This document shows positions 1-5,204 of a DNA stretch of 6,849 nt, one piece after another. Source of the stretch: Methanobrevibacter sp. (GTDB lineage Archaea > Methanobacteriota > Methanobacteria > Methanobacteriales > Methanobacteriaceae); assembly GCA_017404125.1 (NCBI GenBank), contig JAFRCZ010000087.1, positions 1 through 6,849 on the forward strand. The letters run 5' to 3'. The first letter of the stretch is position 1. Each line of letters opens with the position of its first letter. Under the pieces are notes generated by a model that ran no database searches, was not told where the DNA came from, and saw only the letters and a program-made list of their open reading frames with translations. The position numbers and the translations under genes were made by a program.

Positions 1-39
1 GCATATACTATCTATACAGTAATATGTAAAATTAGTTGT

Positions 40-77
40 AAAATAAAGTTAAAAAATAAATAATTCGTATATATTTT
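40..77 (-). terminator. T-rich termination region after psmB
   Basis: Read on the minus strand, the bases just after the psmB stop codon contain several T-runs, including six T's opposite 51-56. Archaeal RNA polymerase can terminate at oligo-T tracts without a strong hairpin, and I see no good hairpin here. The call rests only on base composition and position, so it is weak in a region this A/T rich. Confidence 0.3.
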
Positions 78-701
78 TTAGCTATTAATTTTTTCAATAA
101 TAGATTCAACTTCTTCTTTTTCTAACATTTTGTATCCGTCTTCAGTAACTTGCGCTACTAAGAAGCCATTTCCAGAGTAGGTGTCTCTTTCTGTAGCTGC
201 TTTGATAGCTCTTAGGGCTAATTCCTTAGCTTCTTCTACAGTGATGTCTTCGTGGAATCTGTCTTCAAGAACACCATAAGCAAATGTAGAACCGGAACCG
301 GTAGAAATGAAGGTATCCTTAATCATACCTCCTGCTGCATCTAATGAATAGATAGATGCACCAGTGTCATCTACACCTCCGATAAGGGTTTGTACATATG
401 CAGGTGAGGAGTGTAATATGTTAGAACTTACAGCTGCAGCTGCTTCAAGACTGATGTCTTTGCCATTTCTTAATCTGTATAATGCAGTTTCAGCACTGAT
501 GATTTTCATTAAGCTTTGTGCATCTGCAACAGATCCAGCAATGGTTGCTGCAATATGAGTGTCAATTTTGAATATTTTTTCAGCTACTTTGTGAGCAACA
601 AGGTTTCCCATACTTGCTCTTCTTTCGCTTGCAAATACAACACCATCTTTACAGGTAATACCTACAGTGGTTGTACCTTCAAAAGTGTTTTTATCAGCCA
701 T
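78..701 (-). CDS. psmB: Proteasome subunit beta (20S core catalytic subunit)
   Basis: This is the proteolytic beta subunit of the archaeal 20S proteasome, the cytoplasmic barrel protease that degrades unfolded proteins with the alpha subunit and an ATPase such as PAN. The 207-residue product begins with a nine-residue propeptide (MADKNTFEG) followed by TTTVGI, so autocleavage after Gly9 would expose the catalytic Thr10 (mature Thr1). Counting from that Thr, Glu17 and Lys33 fall at their family positions (full-length 26 and 42), and Ser129 lies in the GSGS motif. The conserved RD of the active-site region follows near mature residue 164. Length is normal and nothing is missing. The ATG at 701 is supported by a GAGGTG ribosome site seven bases upstream. 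psmA is not in this window, so the gene appears to be transcribed alone from its own promoter. Confidence 0.97.
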   Translation of the reverse strand: MADKNTFEGTTTVGITCKDGVVFASERRASMGNLVAHKVAEKIFKIDTHIAATIAGSVADAQSLMKIISAETALYRLRNGKDISLEAAAAVSSNILHSSPAYVQTLIGGVDDTGASIYSLDAAGGMIKDTFISTGSGSTFAYGVLEDRFHEDITVEEAKELALRAIKAATERDTYSGNGFLVAQVTEDGYKMLEKEEVESIIEKINS

Positions 702-708
702 ATTAATA

Positions 709-748
709 CACCTCGTATAATAATATAAAATTAAATTTAATTATAAAG
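709..748 (-). promoter_or_regulatory. psmB proximal promoter and ribosome binding site
   Basis: On the minus strand GAGGTG (opposite 709-714) is a strong match to the archaeal anti-Shine-Dalgarno sequence and lies seven bases before the psmB ATG. Further upstream, CTTTATAA (opposite 741-748) fits an archaeal TATA box. A start site about 25 bases downstream would fall near 718-722 and give a short leader of about 20 bases that includes the ribosome site. The ribosome site is secure; the TATA box is inferred from spacing and sequence. Confidence 0.6.
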
Positions 749-778
749 TAATCTTAAATAATAAAAAATAATCTTAAA
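749..778 (-). repeat. Exact 10-base direct repeat upstream of the psmB TATA box
   Basis: TAATCTTAAA occurs at 749-758 and again at 769-778; on the psmB strand it reads TTTAAGATTA. The copies are 20 bases apart, about two helical turns, so they would present on the same face of the DNA. The nearer copy abuts the candidate TATA box, where the BRE would be. This arrangement would suit a regulator or a repeated TFB/activator contact, but the sequence is A/T rich and chance is possible. Confidence 0.4.
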
Positions 779-1289
779 AATATAATGTTTTAATGATTGA
801 AATTATTATTAAAATTAGAAATTGTCAGGTTTTTAATAAGTTTATAAAATTGATAAAATTAATTTAAATTCATATTAATAAACTCTTTTCCTAACCTATT
901 CTTATTATGTTATACATTATATATAATAGTTTCGTTATTTTCAATAATTCTAATGGAAAATTTCTTTCATTTTTGAATATTTTTTGATTTTTTAAATTTT
1001 TTAATTGCTTAATTTTTGATTATTTTCATATTAGAGATTAATTTAATTTTTATTTTCAATTTAATTTCTTTATTTCTATTTATTTTCAAAACTACCTAAT
1101 TCTAACCAATATTTTTGTTTATAAACTAATATTGATTTTAATAACTTTAATTTATTTTAATGTATTTACTCTTATTATTAACTTTGTATTATTTAAATGT
1201 TTTCAAATTAGTTTAATATTTTTATTTAGATTAACTTACAAAAATATTTTATTTTATTAAAATAAATTATATTTATCAATCATTCAATT
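779..1289. other. Gene-free A/T-rich intergenic region between psmB and taw2
   Basis: No reading frame of useful length, tRNA or recognisable RNA motif is present on either strand. Composition is extremely A/T rich and is uneven: from about 930 to 1085 the plus strand is roughly 60-67% T in the lines I counted, while flanking parts are balanced. Within it are a promoter-like element facing psmB (915-934), T-runs at roughly helical spacing (970-1017), and four copies of TTATTTTCA at 935, 1020, 1050 and 1080. A promoter for taw2 must lie in the last 60 bases or so, but several A/T strings could serve as its TATA box and I cannot choose. Confidence 0.6.
915..934 (-). promoter_or_regulatory. BRE/TATA-like promoter element facing psmB, target unclear
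   Basis: The minus strand reads CGAAACTATTATATATAATG here: a purine-rich CGAAA like an archaeal BRE, then a TATA box. It closely resembles the element in front of the zinc-ribbon gene (CGAAACTTATATATAAT, from 6399), with two extra bases between BRE and TATA. Transcription would start near 890-897. That gives psmB a second promoter with a leader of about 190 bases, or drives a small RNA. No open reading frame follows: the first ATG (873) stops after four codons. Confidence 0.4.
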
Positions 1290-1301
1290 GGTGATTTTTT
1301 G
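1290..1301 (+). promoter_or_regulatory. Ribosome binding site that fixes a TTG start for taw2
   Basis: GGTGAT at 1290-1295 is a perfect match to the AUCACC part of the 16S rRNA 3' end usual in methanogens, and lies three bases before the TTG at 1299. No ATG or GTG lies in frame near this site: the ATG at 1304 and the GTG at 1291 are both out of frame. The same GTGAT motif at the same distance precedes the gene starting at 5012, which supports the choice. Confidence 0.75.
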
Positions 1302-2063
1302 AAATGGAAGAAAATTGGAGACATTTTAATAGTTGACAGCAAGTTCAGTGAGGATAATATAGATAGTTTAAAATCCATTGCTGCTAAGCATCAAGTCAAG
1401 TCAATTATTAAGGTTGATAAGATTGAAGGACAAAAAAGAGAACCTGCTGTAAGCCTTATTTATGGAAATGAAACAGAAACCATCCATAAGGAAAACGGAT
1501 GCTTATTTAATTTAGACCTATCTAAAGTGATGTGGGCTAAAGGAAACAATAATGAGAGGCTTAGAATAGCAAAACTCGTTAAAGATGGCGAAACAGTTGT
1601 GGATATGTTTGCAGGAATTGGTTATTTTTCAATACCAATTGGTGTTCATAGCCAAGCTAAAGAAATCATTTCAATTGAAATAAATCCAAATTCCTATCAT
1701 TTCCTAAAGAATAACATAGAATTGAATAAGATAAATGAGAAAGCAAAATATGAAAGAATGATTCCTGTTTTAGGAGACTGTGCTATAGAGGCGCCTAAAT
1801 ATAGTGCCGATAGGGTATTGATGGGTTATGTCAAGACAACTCATCACTTCTTGAAGCCTGCTATGGAATGCATTAAGGATGGTGGAATAATTCATTATCA
1901 TGAAACGGTTCCGGATAAGCTTATAGAAACTCGCCCATATGAGAGATTAAAAGAGGTAGCTTGGGATTGTGGCGAAAGGGAAGTTGAAGTCTTAAATATT
2001 CAAAACATTAAAAGATACGCTCCAGGTGTAGAGCATATAGTTTTGGATGCAAGGATTTTTTAA
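1299..2063 (+). CDS. taw2: tRNA(Phe) 4-demethylwyosine-37 aminocarboxypropyltransferase (Taw2)
   Basis: Taw2 transfers the 3-amino-3-carboxypropyl group of S-adenosylmethionine to 4-demethylwyosine at position 37 of tRNA(Phe), a step of wyosine-derivative synthesis after Trm5 and Taw1. The 254-residue protein has a short N-terminal part, then a Rossmann-type SAM-binding domain: DMFAGIGYFS at 102-111, the acidic EIN at 127-129 and GD at 159-160. What separates it from its relative Trm5 is MGYVKTTHHFL at 175-185, where Trm5 has an NLP-type motif, together with HYHETVP at 199-205 and IKRYAPGVEH at 237-246; I know these as Taw2 signatures. Length is usual for archaeal Taw2. It starts at TTG, with a GGTGAT ribosome site. 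No other wyosine gene is nearby. An older label would be 'Trm5/Tyw2 family methyltransferase'. Confidence 0.9.
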   Translation: MKWKKIGDILIVDSKFSEDNIDSLKSIAAKHQVKSIIKVDKIEGQKREPAVSLIYGNETETIHKENGCLFNLDLSKVMWAKGNNNERLRIAKLVKDGETVVDMFAGIGYFSIPIGVHSQAKEIISIEINPNSYHFLKNNIELNKINEKAKYERMIPVLGDCAIEAPKYSADRVLMGYVKTTHHFLKPAMECIKDGGIIHYHETVPDKLIETRPYERLKEVAWDCGEREVEVLNIQNIKRYAPGVEHIVLDARIF

Positions 2064-2079
2064 AAAATTATATTAATTT

Positions 2080-2102
2080 GGAAATATAAATGTCTTTATA
2101 TA
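2080..2102 (+). promoter_or_regulatory. Candidate promoter of the geranylgeranyl reductase gene
   Basis: GGAAATATAAAT from 2080 resembles a BRE followed by a TATA box, and would place the start site near 2111-2114, giving a leader of about 15 bases that contains AAGGAAG. A second TATA-like string, TTTATATA at 2095-2102, would put the start almost at the ATG and make the message nearly leaderless. Either implies that the reductase is transcribed separately from taw2, 64 bases upstream, although read-through is not excluded. Confidence 0.45.
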
Positions 2103-2127
2103 TTCTTTTATATAAGGAAGAAGTATC

Positions 2128-3315
2128 ATGATTGAAACAGATGTATTGGTAATTGGTGCAGGACCAGCAGGCTCTTCAGCTGGAAGATTTGCAGCTAAAG
2201 GGGGAGCAAAGGTAATTATTATAGATAAGAAGTCCGAAATTGGATTTCCTAAAAGATGTGCTGAAGGTGTTTCAAAAAAGATCTTTGAAAAGTTGGACCT
2301 TGAAATGGACCCTCATTGGATTACCAATGAAATTAGCGGCGTAAGGTTCGTTGCCCCTGATGGGACAGACATTTGGCTTGATGAGAATCAAATAGATTTA
2401 CCTGATGCAGGTTATGTGCTTGAGCGTAAGGTCTTTGATAAGCATATGGCAGCAGAAGCTGCAAGGGAAGGAGCAGAAATCAGAATCAAGACACAAGCAA
2501 AAGGCCTTAAAAGAGAGGATGATGGAACATTCATTGTAACTTGTGAGTCCATGGGGGAAATCTTTGATATTCATGCTAAAATCATTATAGGAGCAGATGG
2601 TCCAGAATCCCATGTAGCTAAGTGGGCTGGATTGAATGCTTATATAAAGCCTCAACATATGGTGGCGGGTGTGCAATTTGAAATGTGCAATGTCAAAATG
2701 AAAAGAAATGATTATCTTGAGTTCTATTTTGGCAGTGTTGCTCCTGGAGGATATTTCTGGCTCTTCCCTAAAGGTGGGGATGTTGCAAATGTTGGTCTTG
2801 GAATCATTACAAATATGGCGGAAAAATCAGCTTATGAATACCTTGTTGATGCTACAAGCAACTGTTATGCCACTCATGATGCCCAGGCAGTTGAATTGAA
2901 TTCCGGTGGAGACCCAGTTGGAGGACTTGTCAAGGAAATGTATGGGGACAATATCATGCTTGTAGGGGATGCTGCAAGTCAAGTCAATCCATTGACAGGT
3001 GGAGGAATCACCAATGGTATGTTAGGAGGCAGATTTGCAGGTCAAGTTGCTGCAGAAGCCTTAGATGCAGGGGACTGTTCCAGTAATTTCCTTAAGAAGT
3101 ATGAAAAATTATATTTAGAGGAAATGGGCAGTGAAATGCAAAAATACACTAAAGTCACTGAGTACCTATGGACTTTAGATGATGATGACATCAATAAGAT
3201 TGCTCATAAATTCAAGGAAATGAAATTTGATAAGTTGACTACAACTGATATTGTTAAGGTGGTTATCAAAGCAGATCCAAAATCACTTTTAAAATTAGGT
3301 AGAATCTTTTTATAG
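2128..3315 (+). CDS. Digeranylgeranylglycerophospholipid reductase (geranylgeranyl reductase family)
   Basis: This flavoprotein saturates the double bonds of the geranylgeranyl chains of archaeal ether lipids, producing phytanyl chains at the membrane surface. The 395-residue product starts with an FAD-binding Rossmann motif, GAGPAG at 10-15. PKRCAEG follows at 41-47, with the conserved Cys44 near the flavin. Next come GADGPES at 155-161, the family's YxWxFP substrate motif as GYFWLFPK at 208-215, and GDAASQVNPLTGGG at 280-293, the second FAD-contact motif. Length is normal and no transmembrane segment is evident. The ATG has only a weak ribosome site (AAGGAAG, 2114-2120). Methanogens often carry several family members, and some may act on quinones or other isoprenoids, so the exact substrate is inferred. 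The gene converges on cofG and shares its terminator region. Confidence 0.92.
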   Translation: MIETDVLVIGAGPAGSSAGRFAAKGGAKVIIIDKKSEIGFPKRCAEGVSKKIFEKLDLEMDPHWITNEISGVRFVAPDGTDIWLDENQIDLPDAGYVLERKVFDKHMAAEAAREGAEIRIKTQAKGLKREDDGTFIVTCESMGEIFDIHAKIIIGADGPESHVAKWAGLNAYIKPQHMVAGVQFEMCNVKMKRNDYLEFYFGSVAPGGYFWLFPKGGDVANVGLGIITNMAEKSAYEYLVDATSNCYATHDAQAVELNSGGDPVGGLVKEMYGDNIMLVGDAASQVNPLTGGGITNGMLGGRFAGQVAAEALDAGDCSSNFLKKYEKLYLEEMGSEMQKYTKVTEYLWTLDDDDINKIAHKFKEMKFDKLTTTDIVKVVIKADPKSLLKLGRIFL

Positions 3316-3328
3316 ATTTAAATATAAA

Positions 3329-3358
3329 TGAAGAGATTATTTATTTTCAATCTCTTTA
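3329..3358 (+). terminator. Hairpin just after the geranylgeranyl reductase gene
   Basis: AAGAGATT at 3331-3338 pairs perfectly with AATCTCTT at 3349-3356 around a ten-base A/T loop, and can be extended by a G-U and a T-A pair to 3329-3358. It begins 14 bases after the stop codon. Only three T's follow the stem on this strand, so on its own it is a weak terminator. The next hairpin, with its longer T-runs, may complete the job. Confidence 0.5.
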
Positions 3359-3373
3359 AAAATTAGATAAATA

Positions 3374-3396
3374 AAGAGATCAGTTATTGATCTCTT
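3374..3396. terminator. Bidirectional terminator hairpin at the cofG 3' end
   Basis: AAGAGATCA (3374-3382) pairs with TGATCTCTT (3388-3396), a perfect nine-base stem with a five-base loop. It overlaps the cofG TGA stop codon, at 3380-3382 on the minus strand. On the plus strand it is followed by seven T's (3404-3410) and six T's (3412-3417) inside the end of cofG, so it can stop reductase transcripts. On the minus strand a T-rich stretch with five T's opposite 3358-3362 follows, so it can also stop cofG transcripts. Confidence 0.6.
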
Positions 3397-4507
3397 CTTG
3401 AGCTTTTTTTGTTTTTTCCAATAATATTGGATTTTCAATATATTTTTCATTTATGTATTTTTCATAGATAGCCAGTCTTTCCTTTAACTCATAACCTGCG
3501 TCATTTGTTAGCTTTTCAAGCTTTTCAAGTGTTGGCCATGGAGATGATGGATTTACATAATCTTCGCTAAGTGGGGAAACTCCTCCCCAATCGTCTGTAC
3601 CGCAGAGTAGGAATATTTGGCTTGTTTCGTAGTTTAAGTTAGGTGGGACTTGTACAGAAACATCTTCATCAAATAATAACTGAGCTGCTGCAACGGTTCT
3701 AACCATATCCAATAGGCTCGGCTCTTCGCAGTCTGCCATTTCTATTCCCGGACTTACTGTAAAGTTCTGAATGATTACTTCTTGGATATGCCCATACTTA
3801 TCACAAAGCTCCTTTATTTTAAGCAGGGAATCAGCTATTTCCTCTTTTGTTTCTCCGATTCCAATTAGTATTCCAGTAGTATATGCAATATTAAGCTTTC
3901 CAGCATTTTCAATTGTTTCAAGACGTATTTTAGGATCTTTTCCAGGACTTTTCTCGTGAGCTATTGTGCTCATTAATCTTTCTGATGAGCTTTCAAGCAT
4001 CATCCCCATTGAGATATTGTATTCCTTTAGCTTTTTCATATCTTCATATGAGAAGTTTCCTGCATTTGTATGTGGCAGTAGTGCTGTTTCCTCTACAGTC
4101 ATCTTGCAGATGTCGTAAATGTAATCTATCATGTTTTCATAGCCTAATTTCTCTAGCCTTAGTTTTACAGCTTCCTCATTGTCTGCATCTTCACCCATTG
4201 TAAACAATGCTTCCTTGCAGCCATACTTTTCAGCTTCTTTTAAGGTAGCTAATATCTCTTCCTTTCCCATTAGCACTATTGCATCAGGATCATCTGGGCT
4301 TTGCTTGAATGCACAGTATCCGCAATCATTTCTACATATTTTGGTAACTGGAATGAAAACATTCTTGGAATATGTTACATAATTGCTTTCCCTTCTGGAA
4401 TTAGTTAAAGTCATGATTTTTAGAATATCTTCCTTTTTGCATTCTAAAATGGATATTAGGTCTTCTTTAGTGAGATTTTCAAAGTCAATATTGGATAGAT
4501 TAGACAT
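3380..4507 (-). CDS. cofG: 7,8-didemethyl-8-hydroxy-5-deazariboflavin (Fo) synthase, subunit CofG
   Basis: CofG is the radical-SAM enzyme that closes the deazaflavin ring of Fo, the chromophore of coenzyme F420, acting on the product CofH makes from tyrosine and a ribityl-diaminouracil precursor. The 375-residue protein shows CRNDCGYC at 58-65, the CxxxCxxC cluster ligands Cys58, Cys62 and Cys65. Family motifs follow in order: FTMGE at 102-106, MGMMLESSSERL at 167-178, GILIGIGET at 212-220, QVPPNL at 286-291 and GTDDWGGVSPLS at 303-314. The protein is single-domain and full length, not the fused CofGH of actinobacteria; cofH is not in this window. The ATG at 4507 has CTGGTG as ribosome site four bases upstream. 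The gene upstream on the same strand ends 52 bases away, so cotranscription is possible, with a hairpin between them. Confidence 0.95.
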   Translation of the reverse strand: MSNLSNIDFENLTKEDLISILECKKEDILKIMTLTNSRRESNYVTYSKNVFIPVTKICRNDCGYCAFKQSPDDPDAIVLMGKEEILATLKEAEKYGCKEALFTMGEDADNEEAVKLRLEKLGYENMIDYIYDICKMTVEETALLPHTNAGNFSYEDMKKLKEYNISMGMMLESSSERLMSTIAHEKSPGKDPKIRLETIENAGKLNIAYTTGILIGIGETKEEIADSLLKIKELCDKYGHIQEVIIQNFTVSPGIEMADCEEPSLLDMVRTVAAAQLLFDEDVSVQVPPNLNYETSQIFLLCGTDDWGGVSPLSEDYVNPSSPWPTLEKLEKLTNDAGYELKERLAIYEKYINEKYIENPILLEKTKKAQEEINN

Positions 4508-4529
4508 TTTACACCAGTTTTGATTAATT

Positions 4530-4547
4530 TAGAAAAATAGTTTTCTA
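4530..4547. repeat. Perfect inverted repeat between the unknown gene and cofG
   Basis: TAGAAAA (4530-4536) and TTTTCTA (4541-4547) form a seven-base perfect stem with a four-base loop. It lies 23 bases before the cofG start and 13 bases after the preceding gene's stop. No T-run of terminator length follows on the minus strand beyond the T's in the stem itself. It could be a weak attenuator, an RNA-processing site or an operator; position is the only clue. Confidence 0.45.
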
Positions 4548-4559
4548 GACAAATTTAAT

Positions 4560-5012
4560 TTATTCAGCTATTTCATCCCTTTCAGTAGCAGTCACTTCAA
4601 CATATAATGGACCAAATCCAGATTTGTCTTTCCAGATAGCTACAAATGCTCCTACATTAGGCATCAAGAATAACTTGTATTCTACTTTTAATCCCATAGC
4701 TTCCAATTGCTCTTTCATTTTGAGCAATCCTTCATTGTCCGGTGCTACACCACCATCTTCAACATCCCTAATATAAGAGTCCACTTTCTCTACAAATTCC
4801 TTGCCCTCATCTGATAGGACATCAACTTCCTTAGCGTTGAGGACCTCTTCAAGTTCTGCCAATTTAGCTTCCAACTCATCAATTTCAATTGGGTCACGGC
4901 TGACACCTCTTACGATAACAACGTGTTCTCCATGGAATGCAGGCCTGGATCCTTTAAATGCATTGAAATGTCCAATAATCTTTCCTGTAGTTTTCAATAA
5001 TACGTCTGACAT
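4560..5012 (-). CDS. Conserved-looking 150-residue protein of unknown function
   Basis: I cannot assign a function. The 150-residue protein has no signal peptide, membrane segment or cysteine, so it should be cytoplasmic and bind no metal through thiols. Visible parts are a basic/aromatic N-terminal stretch with FKGSRPAFHG at 19-28, a predicted strand VVIVRGVSR at 31-39, an acidic amphipathic helix at about 43-62, a second helical part at about 68-107, and a strand-rich end (about 109-143) that includes LFLMPNVGAF and GFGPLYVEV. My weak recollection is of a methanogen-restricted DUF family (perhaps DUF2120), which I cannot confirm. The ATG at 5012 has GTGAT three bases upstream, the same spacing as the taw2 site. 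Codon use and start signal look native. It lies 52 bases upstream of cofG on the same strand. Confidence 0.85.
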   Translation of the reverse strand: MSDVLLKTTGKIIGHFNAFKGSRPAFHGEHVVIVRGVSRDPIEIDELEAKLAELEEVLNAKEVDVLSDEGKEFVEKVDSYIRDVEDGGVAPDNEGLLKMKEQLEAMGLKVEYKLFLMPNVGAFVAIWKDKSGFGPLYVEVTATERDEIAE

Positions 5013-5065
5013 AAAATCACTTTATATTTTTAATATTTTTTTAATATCTTTTCTTTAATTGTTTT

Positions 5066-5081
5066 TTATAAAAATATATAG
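5066..5081 (-). promoter_or_regulatory. Candidate TATA box for the unknown gene (and possibly cofG)
   Basis: The minus strand reads CTATATATTTTTATAA through this stretch, which contains TATA-box-like strings. A start site about 25 bases downstream would be near 5040-5045, leaving a leader of about 30 bases that ends in the GTGAT ribosome site. The surrounding divergent region is nearly all A/T, so the exact box is uncertain. Confidence 0.35.
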
Positions 5082-5098
5082 TTATTTTTAATTTAGAT

Positions 5099-5129
5099 AG
5101 TATATAAATTTTACAAAATAAATATAAAA
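5099..5129 (+). promoter_or_regulatory. Candidate promoter of the glycosyltransferase gene
   Basis: Two TATA-like strings lie here on the plus strand: TATATAAAT at 5101-5109 and AAATATAAAA ending at 5129. Either would give a leader of about 50-75 bases. I cannot decide between them. The ribosome site is clearer: AGAGG at 5193-5197, seven bases before the ATG. Confidence 0.3.
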
Positions 5130-5204
5130 TAAAATTGATAAATAATTTAATAGTTAAAATTGTAAAAAAGAATTTAAGCTTTAAAAAAATCTAGAGGCAT
5201 ATTT

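Noticed and set aside
364..728. Plus-strand open frames opposite psmB (364-558 and 516-728)
   Set aside because: They lie antisense to a complete, motif-confirmed proteasome gene, lack ribosome sites and show no recognisable domain.
859..897. Small gene in the psmB upstream region starting at the minus-strand ATG at 873
   Set aside because: A purine-rich AGGTTAGG stretch precedes it, but the frame stops after four codons.
935..1088. Degenerate CRISPR array
   Set aside because: The repeated unit is only nine A/T-rich bases, the units between are not spacer-like, and no cas gene is present.
1299..2063. Trm5 (tRNA m1G37 methyltransferase) instead of Taw2
   Set aside because: The MGYVKTTHHFL and HYHETVP motifs fit Taw2; the NLP-type motif expected of Trm5 is absent.
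2398..2899. Open frames within the geranylgeranyl reductase gene (2398-2676 minus, 2708-2899 plus)
   Set aside because: They are other-frame reads of a full-length conserved flavoprotein and have no start signal or domain.
3771..4382. Plus-strand open frames opposite cofG
   Set aside because: CofG motifs cover this span on the minus strand; the opposite frames are low-complexity, Ser/Leu-rich shadows.
4801..5058. Plus-strand frame of 85 residues opposite the unknown gene
   Set aside because: It is Ser/Thr-rich shadow sequence. The minus-strand gene has the better ribosome site and a more protein-like composition.
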